A stretch of 28,875 nt of DNA from Seison nebaliae (lineage: Eukaryota; Rotifera; Pararotatoria; Seisonacea; Seisonidae). Made by a program: the position numbers and the translations under genes. Every line of letters begins with the position of its first letter. The stretch's first letter is position 1. The stretch is from positions 1-28,875 of the forward strand of contig JALJEE010000246.1 of assembly GCA_023231475.1 (NCBI GenBank). The letters are read 5' to 3'. Under the pieces are notes generated by a model, which saw nothing but the letters and a program-made list of their open reading frames with translations, did not search any database and had not been told where the DNA came from. Of this stretch, positions 1-10,874 are shown piece after piece.

Positions 1-242
1 GACCGATATGCAAATTGACATTTGCCTGAAAATAAAATGTTTTCTAATCGTTGCTTTATGATGGCTTCGATCAGCTTTATCATTCCACTCGAAATAGATA
101 TTGGACGGTACGAATTTACGTCGCACGGGTCCTTACTGCCACTTTTCAGAATTGGAATTATAAAGAACTTCCTAAGAGTCGAATAATCCACCTCATCATT
201 AATTATACGATTTATATGGGAAACTATCATTTCGAACAGTAT
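1..242 (-). mobile_element. Non-LTR retrotransposon fragment: start of the reverse transcriptase domain, cut by the window edge
   Basis: Read on the minus strand, the frame from 242 down to 1 is open and continues off the left edge. It contains PILKSG followed by NSYRPISISSGMIKLIE, then RLENILFSG and CQFAYR. This is the order of the first blocks of LINE-type reverse transcriptases: a hydrophobic strand ending PILK.G, the YRPIS block, a K.hE helix, RL, then the QF.(Y/F)R block. A TGA at 243-245 closes the frame upstream, and I see no continuous endonuclease domain farther right, so this is probably a degenerate or 5'-truncated copy. A 95-codon plus-strand frame over the same bases (51-338) is its antisense shadow. 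The catalytic YADD block would lie outside the window. The clade cannot be assigned from this short stretch. Confidence 0.82.
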
Positions 243-340
243 TCAAAGAATTATTCCAAAGAATACATTATTTGTTGTGTGGAACACTTCGAAAGAGTTC
301 GTGAAAGTTTAATATTGTTCAGAACAGAAATTACTTAAAG

Positions 341-3300
341 CTTACTGTCCATTCGAGAGGAAAATGGTCGGTAAACGGATAGAAGAATTAGGAAAAGCTC
401 AATTTGACGAATAGGAATAAGGCGATGGGAGCAGTAAATAAAACGGGAGAACAATTAACGGATTCTAATTAAAACAATTGGGAGGGGAAGGAAGATGCGG
501 AAAATTTTATTGTTAATTAATTTATAACATCAATTTGCCTATTATCCATTTATGTAGTTGCATCATCATTTGGACCACCATTAACAATGATTAAATGGAA
601 AGGAAACTAATTTTATTCTCAATCCGTTTATTTTCCGGCATTTATTGTTCCCCCATACACTTCACACTTCTCCCTAACTTCCATTCATGCTTCTTTTTCG
701 TGAAAGAAGAAACTTTTGTAAAAAAAAGTTCAATTTCATTTTTTACGTCATCCAAAAAATAAAGAAAGAAACAACATATAAAATATTTTGGTGGAACATA
801 CCAAAAATTCAAATAACAAAAAAGTAGGGCAGTTTCGACGGACATCAGTTTAGAAGAAGAATATGATTATTAGTTGAATAAGATGAAGTTGGATTTATAC
901 ACAACTGAAATTCATATAAATCATAAGAAGGAGAAGGAAATGATGATGAAAGAAGGAATAAAATATTTATTGTTTATAATGTTTAAAAAAATAAATATTT
1001 TATCTTAAATCGGAGATAATCTTCACTTCGATCACAACTCTCACACGCACTCGACGAAAAGGAAAGTCAGCTAGCTCATCGGACAATGACGCAATTGAAT
1101 AAGAGAAGCACGTGATGATGACATCGTCGTTAGAAGAATGAGTGGGAAGGGGTTCGCTCCAACAACAAGAATAATGAAAAAGATTATAGAGAACCTGAAT
1201 TTCTAAGAGGAAGATGATAAAAGAAGAAAGACGTCAAAAATAACAATTCCATGAAATTAGTTCGATGTGAGAAGAAGATTAGAACAATTAAAAGAAAGAA
1301 TTGTCGACCCTTTCTCAAGAGAAGAGTCGAAAGAAAAAACGATAAATTATTCTTCTAGTTTTAGTCAGTTGCTATCGTTTCAACTTTTATCTTAGGGACA
1401 GAAAAATATTTGAAAACTATTACATCGGTTGCTTCCCTTCTGTGTACTTCAAGTGGTTGAGAAATGCCTATGGTTGTTGATAGAAAAAGGAAAGAAATCT
1501 TTTTCCTTCTTTTTTTTTCATTTAGATTCTGAGAACTCAATTAACTTTCATTATTTATAGAGAATGATGAAGGATTATTTATAAATAGGAATAATATAAA
1601 TATTCAACTTTTCGTTCATCGACTTCTCCCCTTAGTTTATTCGTCAGTTAGATGAAGTGCGTTTTATTATGGTGTAATAAGAAATTGAACTCTCTCTTAT
1701 TAACTGTTAATTCGTAGTGATATCTAATGCAATCAGAAGATATGATACATCTAACAATTGCATTAATTAACTAATTTCAATGATAAATTGTGAAAGGGAA
1801 TAATGAAGAGAAAACGGAAATTAACATAGAACGACGATTACAACAAGAAACGATAAGAGAAACAATGAATTCCTTTTTTTTCAAAGATACGAATAGGAAG
1901 TGTACGTCTTTGAATTAAGTTGATGAACGAGAATTCTTCTTACACTGAAATGTTTTTTTGCTCGTCACACGTAGAAGATAGAGAAAGTAAATAAATATGA
2001 ATTAAAAACCAATTAAATTACTTGACGGAAATGGTGAAGGAAAGTTCGTTTTCGATAAATTTCTCATATTCTTACAACGAAATCTCATGTTATTGTTAAC
2101 AGTTTTGTTTCGTAATAAAGAAGAGCATTCATTAGAAATTGGAGCAATGTGAAAGTTTTTCATAATTATTAATTAATTTGAAATAAGATGAATGGAGCGA
2201 TTTACCAAGTAAATAGATTGGAAATTCAAATACATTCTATTACATAAGACAACTAGAAAGGAATGAGACGAAACTATATTGATGTTGATCAAACTGAGGG
2301 AATGTGTACTCCGTAATAAGTCTATGTAATTCCTCAAACGAACCTCAATAGAGAAGGAAAATTGAATGACGCTACTTAAAGATTAACGTTCGACCATAAT
2401 GTAACAGTGGTTAACCGTCATATCGGAATGTATGTTTACATCGGTGTATTCGTCATGCAAAATCTTGATGTGGTGGCTATATTAGAAATAAAATGGACGC
2501 TTGGGAAGAAGAGAAAGCGAAGAGGAAGTTCGAGTGACGAGTAATTCATATGTTTAAACTTTCCTTCTTCCACATATCATTCAATTTCGTAGAAAACACT
2601 CACGAACACATAAATGTAAATATGCATACGTTATGAAAAGTGGACATTTCCATCATATAACTTTTGAACTGTATTCATTTTCGCTTTTTCTTATATAGAC
2701 ATATTTAAACAGATATATACGATTCAATTGATGTGGAAATGTTCATGATTGAAAAGTGCATATGGATGAAGAGTCGCCATGATACAAAAGTCGCACACTC
2801 CTTATATTATGTGCAGCAGTAAATAATAAGTACTTAGATGAGTATTAGCGAGGGGACTTTTCGCCTACATTTCTGGAAATTAGGTGGTTAGTAGTAGTAG
2901 TGGCGGCGGTGGCGGCGGTTATGTTAATAATAGATGATGTATATGCTTATGTGTGTTATTCAAAAAAATATGATATAATTACTGGATATTCTTATAATAT
3001 ACTTTATCATTCTAAATCTTCCTTTACTCGTACACACAAAGACGTGCATACATCTCATAGTCTTATGTGTGATTACATAAAATAGTTGTTGTTCATAATT
3101 CGCATGTGGTTTCGTTGGATCGAACACACTAATCATTTTCTTTCCCATCACTAAACGACATACATGAACAACAGATGATCTAATAAATCATTCAACAATC
3201 TACAGCACGAGATCTAATCGAATTATCTTAAAATAAATGGTGAAAACTTTCAATAAGGAAGACTATTTTCTAGAAGCAGTAACCCCTCTCACTTTCTTTC

Positions 3301-6300
3301 ATGCTTCTTAACTACTCCCCAAACATTTAATCATTTTCAAAATATTTTTTCTTATATTAATTTATTTTAAATATTTTTTTTTATAGTTTCAATTTCCGTT
3401 AGGAATTATAAAAGTTGATTTCTTCCGAACAAAGATAGTAACCATATAATAATTATTTAGTAGAGTAATAATTATTATCTTAAGATATAAAAATATAATA
3501 AAAATTACGGAATCATTACTGAACTTTCAAGGAAATGAAGTGAGACATGTGTCTAAAAAAATTTTGGATAAGCTTTCTCAGGCTGATAATCCCAGCTAAT
3601 CGATCTGTTGGTCAGTTTTAATTTTTGTCCGCAAGAAAATTGATTCAATAACATAGTCGAACATAGGCAAGTCGAACATATTCTTAAATAATTATGAAAA
3701 ATAGTCAGGAGACGTTGAAAGATTAGTGAATTGTCTGAGACCATATATGAATCTTTATTCCCCTGATGGTCCTTTAGAATGTCATTATGCTACCGATTTT
3801 ATCACATAAGTGACTTTTTCGTACTTGGCTTCTTTATCTACCACAATAGCACTGAGGGTTATTGAAAATTTAAACAATTATCCTATATTACTTCCAAGAT
3901 ATTTATTATTTACTTCATTTGGATTCAGGAAAAGAAATTGTCAAACATATTTTTCTGAAAAAACTACGATCATCCAAAGAGTATCCTAACAAATTATGCT
4001 AAAGGAAATAGAAAGATACATACTGCTCATGCACGGCATTGAGCAAATGTGAATATCCAATGTATAATTCCCAATTGTTAACCATAGCTTTGACCAATGG
4101 TCAACAGGTTGTCCTTCAGAGATTATTAAATTTCTCGAATATTCTTACGTTAGTTCATTGCATTTATGACATTGGTGTCAGTCAAATGGCGATTCTATTC
4201 TTCTGGAAGAAAAATAATATTATTCAAAGGAGAAAAGGTATATTAGACAAAACTCTCAACTACAAAGAGGATTACCTAAAAACATATTCTTTCGAAATTC
4301 CGAGGATAATCGAAATATTTTATATATTAATTTCATTAGATCTGTTTTATACTTGACATTTAATTTTCTTTGTTCGAAATTTATCGGGTAGTGAAAAGAG
4401 ATCTCTTTGGGATATGAAGAAAAATTTTAAATATTTCACGACTATTAACTAAATTTACATTAGGTCATCATGTTACGTATAGTAGTAAGAGGTACTGTAA
4501 TATATAGTACTGTATTTTGTGAGTTGGGAAACAGTAAAGTTATTAAGATAAACTATTTCAGAGATTGTTTAACAGTAAGCAGTTGTGGACAATAAAGAAA
4601 ATTAGAGAATTGGAAAACATTAGAGGAATGAAGTCAATGAAAATGGATAATGTAGAAGGACATGAAATTCATCAATTTATTGGTAAATATTAAAATATAA
4701 ATCATTTACTTAAATTTTGTTTGTCCTCTACAACCATCTGATGAATGTCTTTCCAGTCGATATTGCCTTATCTATTCATTAAAATCGTATGATCACTCAA
4801 TAATGGAAAAGAAGCAAAATACAATTGTCATTGTCTATTCCGTTTAGAATAACTTTGGAGATACTCATGACACACTTCGGACACTTCTACTGCACAACTA
4901 CTTCCACATGGAAATTCCTCACAATATTTCCGATAAATTTTAAAATTAAATTATCCAAAATTGATGATTCCTTCTTCGCAAACGGTTCTAATTGATAATT
5001 CGATACAAACGACCATATACTTTACATGTAGCTCATTTAATTGTTAAACAAATCCTATTTTTAGGCTAATAGTTGTTACGATTAAAATATTTGTATCGAA
5101 ATTATATAATTTAATTTTTGTGATTTTTATGATAAATTTAGAATTGTATCGAAATGTGACATATTCCAATAAAATACATTAAAATAAAAATTGAGCTACT
5201 ATTTATACAGTTTTGGGTGGAAGTTGTATGAAATCGAATTGTCCTCCAATCGATAAGAATAATAAACTGACGAGTCAAAGTAACGAATTTCATTATTGTT
5301 AAAGAGAAGAAATCAAAGTGTAATGATGATTATCATCAAGCGATTTTTCTATTTTTGTTGTAGTATCATGAACTGGATGCAGTTCACTATGATTTCTCAT
5401 TATAATAAGTCGGATGGGGAGGGAGAGTGGAGAAATGGAGAATTTGAGAAAGAAATACAGACATCCGACACGAGAATTCGACAGGATAATATAAAATGTG
5501 ACGGCGATCAGATCTGACGAGAATCTAATTTTCCAAGTAAAGAATTTTTCACACAATCCGCTGAATAGACGAAGAATTATATTAGGAAAGACATGAGAAT
5601 TGATGAGATGAGAAAAATCGATCCGAATACTAAAATGTTGAAAAAAGATGAATAATAAAGAGATCTACATTTCAAAATGTGACATTGTGGAAAACGGTTA
5701 CCTTCATCCCAAAGAGTGAATGTTCGAATGAAAAATATTTATTATTAACTTCTCTTACAACAGATTCATCGTCCGACAACCGTACTTATTCTTCGTCGAT
5801 ATTATCTTTCGAAGTTTATCGTTTTCACTTCATCTTAACTTAACAACTCCACTTCGATAAATTTCAATACTTCAATATTTTGTCTTTCTCCCCCAATAAA
5901 GTTTTACACGCTAGGAAAAAACTGTTATGAATTTTTTCTAATTTCAAAAAAAAAATTTATAAAATTTTTCAAATTATTTTCTTACCCGGAGACGTAGTAT
6001 GACATCGTTTATGATATTGTATGAGAAAGGAGAGATTGAGAAAGAAACTGACTTTTCGGAAACGAAGAGAAATGATGAATAAGAACTATATACTCCAATT
6101 GTAACTGGAGTAAATTATTTGGGATAGTTGAAGATGGGACGTTTTCTATCGATAAACTTTATCGATTATTGCATTAATAGAAAATAAAAAAAAAGATTAG
6201 TTACTAGCGAAGTAAGCAATTAACAAATCATCTTGACATGCATTGAATAATTCATTCACATTATGGCAAGTCAAAACGATGAAAGAAACATTTGGAAGAA

Positions 6301-6638
6301 AACTCAAAGAAAGAATTAATAATCTGAAGAGCATGACAATTATATGTATGTTATATATTCTTATAATTATAATGATTAATTAATATTCCTTTGTACTTCC
6401 CTCAGAACGAATGTAATTCATCCTTCCCAGTCATTCCAGAAAAAGAATTCAATCAAAACTATGACACACAGAAACAGCTCTATACATATCCCATCAACCA
6501 TAAGAATGGAGGAAACCAATTTAATTTATTAGAATAATCTTATTGATGAGAAGAAGGACAAAAAAAAACGAACCCGATCAATCTCAATTAATAAATTTCA
6601 AATTAAAAAAAAATTTACAATACTTTCAGATGATTGGG
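341..6638. other. Long AT-rich stretch without a recognisable gene
   Basis: I read both strands and found no exon chain with recognisable protein similarity and no RNA gene. Short open frames occur (642-845 minus, 3553-3744 minus, 4039-4356 plus, 5296-5517 plus), but their lengths fit chance in DNA this AT-rich and none resembles a family I know. Features worth naming are a GTR/GGC simple repeat at about 2889-2919, two ATCGAT cores at about 6148-6166 and an imperfect palindrome of AATAATTATT arms at about 3450-3480. The stretch could be intergenic or part of a long intron whose gene lies outside the window. Confidence 0.6.
2889..2919. repeat. GC-rich trinucleotide repeat (GTA then GGC/GGT)
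   Basis: Several GTA units run directly into alternating GGC and GGT units. It is a simple repeat and stands out only because the surrounding few kilobases are strongly AT-rich. I see no larger coding context for the poly-Gly or poly-Ala it could encode. Confidence 0.8.
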
Positions 6639-6673
6639 GGACAGATTGTAACCCTATATAAAATTTTTGTAGA

Positions 6674-6852
6674 CGACAGTTCTCAACCCAAAAATAAGGA
6701 AATTCTCAACCTAGTTCGGACAGTTCTCAATCTTTTAATAATTTTTCGGACAGTTCTCAACCTTTTTTTCTCAATTTCGGACGGTTTTCAACGTATTTTT
6801 TCTAATCCCGGACAGTTCTCAACTTTTTGAGAAAAAAAAGGACAGTTCTCAA
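6674..6852 (+). repeat. Left-arm array of the GGACAGTTCTCAA core, about 30-bp spacing
   Basis: Core copies start at about 6674, 6698 (degenerate), 6718, 6748, 6779 (GGACGGTTTTCAA), 6810 and 6840. The last five are spaced 30, 31, 31 and 30 bp. Only the 13-base core is conserved; the 16-18 bases between cores are variable and AT-rich. The array lies inside the left arm of the fold-back element. Confidence 0.88.
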
Positions 6853-7421
6853 TCTCAAAACATAGTGGTAAGGAATCCGCAAAATCTGAAAAGATTGTAA
6901 CCATACATAGAAATTCTCAAAAATACAGTTATTAAGTCATAATTATGTAATTATATGAATTATTATTATTATTAATTTATTATAAGAATATATAATCGAA
7001 TACTAAGAATAAAAATTTTTCGAAATTTAAGATTTTAAATTGTTCAGATGAAAAATTAAGAAGATTATTATTTATTGTTTGAGATCAAATAGAATATATT
7101 TCAACGGAATCTAACTTTCATCAAATATAATATCGATTCCGTCAAAAAAAGAAGATACATTTTTTATGTCAAAATTAACTACTAATTTTTTCAGTTTCTC
7201 ATCTTTCACTCTTTCGGATAATCTTTTTCCTGGTAAACATATGAACTATATAAAGTGTTTATAAAATTATATATTATTGCCATAAAATATTATGTCTTAT
7301 ATTTAAAAAACCATTGAAAAACTAAGTCAAGAACTATCCTAATTATGAGTTAATAACTGTCCTCTGAAGGATTTTTATGTACCGTTACTTTTTCCATTTA
7401 AATTTTCGGTATGTTTTGAGG

Positions 7422-7520
7422 TTGAGAACTGTCCGAAAAATTAAGAAAATGTTGAGAAATGTCCGAACGAATAATAAAACCAGATTGAGAATTGTCCTAT
7501 TTTTGGTTTGAGAACTGTCC
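7422..7520 (-). repeat. Right-arm array of the same core, inverted
   Basis: TTGAGAACTGTCC-type cores (reverse complement of the left-arm core) occur at 7422-7434, 7452-7464, 7485-7497 and 7508-7520, spaced 30, 33 and 23 bp. More decayed copies lie at about 7327 and 7350. The two outermost right-arm spacers mirror the outermost left-arm spacers, which shows that the arms are related over their length and not only by the core. Confidence 0.86.
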
Positions 7521-7555
7521 TCTACAAAAATTATATATAGGGTTACAATCTGTCC

Positions 7556-9761
7556 GGTTACCTTTCTGATAGGTAGAGATTCCATCATCATCTTAACTTT
7601 TTTCACAACTCATCAACTTCTCTCTAAGATAAATTAATAGTATATTAACATATATAATCTACAATAATCCTGATAATAACGATTGCTCATAATCTGTTTG
7701 ATCCAGAAATCATAGAAGCATATCATTCTATTCACATCCATTTCTCAATTGGAAGAATACTGAAAACTACTGATATTTTTCTGGAAACATTTCCAACTTT
7801 TCTTTTTTATGAATTCTTTAAAATTTCCTAATTTTCTTACAACTATAGAAGGATCATTGTAGATTCGTTTATATCTTTTTTTGGAGGAAAAGGATCTCGG
7901 AAAAGGTGGAAAACTCGAAAATAGATGATTGGTATTTGCATTTAATTTGCACTCGTCAACGAATGACGACGAACACGAGAATATGGCATTATGATTCATG
8001 AAACGATTGAATAGTGATCTAAGTTATAAGAAGGATTTTTCATTCGTTATTTACCGAATTCTGCTTATATAAATTTGTTCGGTTGAAGAAGAAACCATTT
8101 AACGAACTGTTGACGAACCAGCTGCAGACTACGTTGCACCAAAACATATGAATAAAGTTAACATGAAATTTTAGGAAATATTCATTATGACCTTCTCTAA
8201 GAAATGCTTATAAATTTATTTTCTTTTTCGCTTCCTCTATGCCATGGGAAAAGATGTTGAACTTTCCTTCTTTTCCTGACAACAAATCGTTGAGCACATT
8301 TTGTTTCTTGCACTTGTTTACATGTACATAACATGAGCTCGCTTTCTATCTTACCGTCTACTAACTTTTTTATTCGAAGAATCTTCAAATGGATGATAAA
8401 TAAACAGAATTTACAAGAGAATTCTCCAAAAAAAATGACGAAAAAATTTACATATTTTTACGAACATTCGTCCATATATTGATGGTGAAGTTGTGGCCAT
8501 TGTGCTTCTCATTCTCTAATAAAGTTTCCTTTCACATTTTGTTTACTACAACTCATTTAATTTTACTTCCAACTCTATTACGTATTGGGACGTGGAAGAA
8601 TTAATGGAAAGAATTGAAAGAATTTATGAAAATTTTTTATGAAATGAATTTCATTATTTCACTCAACAAGGACAATGGTAAGGATGATGGAACAAAAGTA
8701 TTAATTGAAATGGGAGTAATGAGATTAAAGTAGAACGTTTAAAACATTTCCATCATTTCCAGTCGTTCCTGTTTGCAAGGTCTCAACTACGAGCTAATAG
8801 ACAGTTCACTAATATATAATGAAAAGCAATAAAGAACTTTCAGTCCAATTAGAATTTGCAAATAAATTTATTGCTTTCATGTCATGTTACTCCTTTTCAT
8901 ATTGGTCTCCACCTCCCAGTTACACATATGTTGAGAACGCATATGTGTCAAATGAGATATATCTATTCGATCTTTTTCTTCGAAACATCATCTTCCTCCG
9001 CTCACCACACACACTCAATTCACTCAATTTTCAACATCAAATTCCAACAAATTCTAATTCTTTCATGTCACTTAATTAATTGAAAAATGAATTGTCAATG
9101 CTAGAGAATTATCTAGAATAAACAAAGAATTTTTCTCTAGTGGTTTTTTTCAGATAAAAAAATTTTGAAGAAAGTTTCCTGTCAAAAAAATTTCGTTTTT
9201 ATTATGTAACTTTGATTTATTGTTCAAATGGCTACTACTGCTGGTTCATTAAGTTGATAGTAAACTTGAATAATTTATGGGAGTCGATGAGAAACGAAGT
9301 AATAAGTAGAAGTTGTAAAATATATTTGGATATTTATTTCATTTGGATCCTGTAAGTGATTGTCGCTAACTTAATTTAGACATTATCCGTCAACGTACTA
9401 CTAACAATCATTTACGTGTGAACCATTTAATGGTTCATTTGATTGACCGTTAACATGCTGGTCATTAGATGAAAAGAAACTACCATAAATTCACCATAAA
9501 CAATGAGAGAGTTGTAATCAATTGACATTGTTATATTACTTGCAAAGTGACTTCCTGTCCTTTCCATTGATAAGAACTCAATTTAAATTAGATTTCCTCC
9601 TCGTAAGATCGGTTAACTGATTATTGAAGACTATTGATCGTTTCAAATCACTTCTGATTTTCAATTAACCAGTTGTTCCTCCTTCGATTGAATATAATCG
9701 AAATTAAGCCCATTCATCTAAAAATACAAATGTAAAATTGTTGTTAGTCCATCAACTAAAC
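7556..9761. other. AT-rich intergenic DNA before Polycomb; no gene recognised
   Basis: No exon chain or RNA gene was recognised here. Overlapping short plus-strand frames at 8819-9083 and short minus-strand frames at 7745-7999 and 8197-8388 encode low-complexity peptides without recognisable motifs. The right part presumably includes the Polycomb promoter and 5' leader, but I cannot mark a transcription start from sequence alone. Confidence 0.6.
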
Positions 9762-10866
9762 ATGACAGGGAAAGTCTTTCAAGCCGAACGTATTCTACAA
9801 CGACGAACAATCAATGTTAATGACGATTAAATTATTGTTATTGAGTTTAACTTATTTTCAAATAGAATCGTACCGAGTTTCTCATCAAGTGGAAAGGTTG
9901 GGGAACAAAGTTTCAAATTCTTCTCATTTAAATTTATATGACACAATTTCATTGAAAATTTCATAGACATAACACTTGGGAACCGGAGGAGAATATTTTA
10001 GGGCGAACTTTGTTAGAGAATTTTGAAAAGTTTCAAATTCTTCCAAATTTTCAATTTCATATTAATTTCTCTTTTTTTTTCAATTTCATAAAAGACGAGA
10101 AAAGAAACGTCAATTATTGTTGGAAAAGAAAAGAAGTAAACAACAATCAGTTAATCTTATTTTGTTTATCAAATTTTTTTTTTCATTCAAACTTCAGAAA
10201 GAAACTGATGAAGATAATGAAACTATTTCATCTAAATCGACAAATCAATCATTCGATTCTAGTAATGCTAGTGACGAATCGATATTATCTAACAAATCAT
10301 CCAGTTTAATCATAAGGAAAGCGACATCTCATCCTGCCAATAATTTCATGAATGAAAGTTCCATCAGTGATACGACCACTGAGACGGAATGTGAAAAATC
10401 AACAGATGATGCCACAAACAATGAATTTTCGGAAGATAATGAGCAGAAAGTGAATGACGAAGAAATTAATAAAAATATTTTGGATCTTTGTCATAGAAAT
10501 GTTTCGTGTTTGGATCACGTAAAAATGAAAGAGAATGTGGATGATGAGAGATTGATGATGAATTTAGAAGAATTATCTAATTCGTCAATCAATTCGAATG
10601 AAGATGAAAATTCAATGGATGAAAAAGAAGAATCGATCAATCGTTCCCAATCCGATCAATCGAAGAAAGAGAATTTAGATGATAGTGAGAAAGGAAATAA
10701 TGAGAATCAATCAACAGAAGTAATGGAGAAAAATGAAGAATTTTTCAATAATTATTCCAAGAACAATCGACATCAATTGAAACGTTCTTTCACTCCCGAC
10801 ACAATCGTATTAACCGATGTGACATATAAAGGCTTAACAATTCGCATAAAAGAAAGTTTATTATAA
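9762..10866 (+). CDS. Pc: Polycomb (CBX-type) chromodomain protein, five exons, about 294 aa
   Basis: Polycomb is the H3K27me3-reading subunit of the PRC1 silencing complex. Exons are 9762-9815, 9866-9909, 9967-10029, 10095-10149 and 10198-10866; phases agree at every join and the introns are 50, 57, 65 and 48 nt. The chromodomain occupies residues 4-54 right at the N-terminus: KVFQAERIL, FLIKWKGWGTK, then NTWEPEENIL and a closing helix. By alignment to fly Polycomb the aromatic cage is F6, W27 and W30, with Phe where Tyr is usual. A basic stretch follows (about 55-72), then a long acidic, Ser/Asn-rich linker. The last 25 residues contain TIVLTDVTYKGLTIRIKES, the Pc/CBX C-terminal box that binds RING1. 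That box separates it from HP1, which would have a chromoshadow domain. The ATG has A at -3. The stop lies 8 nt from the convergent ARIH2 stop. Confidence 0.9.
10857..10862 (-). terminator. Candidate poly(A) signal of ARIH2 inside the end of Polycomb
   Basis: On the minus strand this reads AATAAA, 12 nt after the ARIH2 stop codon. On the plus strand the same bases are part of the last two Leu codons of Polycomb. Cleavage 10-30 nt downstream would place the ARIH2 mRNA end inside Polycomb coding sequence. Confidence 0.6.
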
Positions 10867-10874
10867 GAAAATTT

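Larger units (their letters stand above)
6639..7555. mobile_element. Fold-back-type element: 917 bp with inverted arms built from short tandem repeats
   Basis: The outer 35 bases at 6639-6673 match the reverse complement of 7521-7555 with one mismatch (GGACAGATTGTAACCCTATA at the outer end). Similarity continues inward through arrays of a GGACAGTTCTCAA core on the left and its reverse complement on the right, then weaker paired sequence near 6927-6950 and 7320-7362. The middle, about 370 bp, is AT-rich and has no long open frame. Long inverted arms made of internal tandem repeats around a short spacer are the hallmark of fold-back elements, a non-autonomous DNA-transposon class. I could not find a clear target-site duplication. 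The near identity of the ends suggests a fairly recent copy or arm conversion. Confidence 0.78.

Noticed and set aside
51-338. 95-codon plus-strand frame
   Set aside because: It is antisense to the recognisable reverse-transcriptase frame on the minus strand and has no motif of its own.
3553-3744. Minus-strand frame possibly from a transposable element
   Set aside because: Neighbouring frames show many stops and no motif that I can name; support is too weak to call it.
4039-4356. 105-codon plus-strand frame
   Set aside because: No recognisable domain, low-complexity composition, and a length expected about once by chance in AT-rich DNA of this size. The opposite strand has scattered Cys but many stops.
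6148-6166. Pair of ATCGAT cores resembling DRE promoter elements
   Set aside because: No gene starts nearby, and the motif is frequent enough in AT-rich DNA that a promoter call is unsupported.
8819-9083. Two overlapping plus-strand frames
   Set aside because: Overlapping frames over the same pyrimidine-rich DNA, no domain, and no splice partners that extend them.
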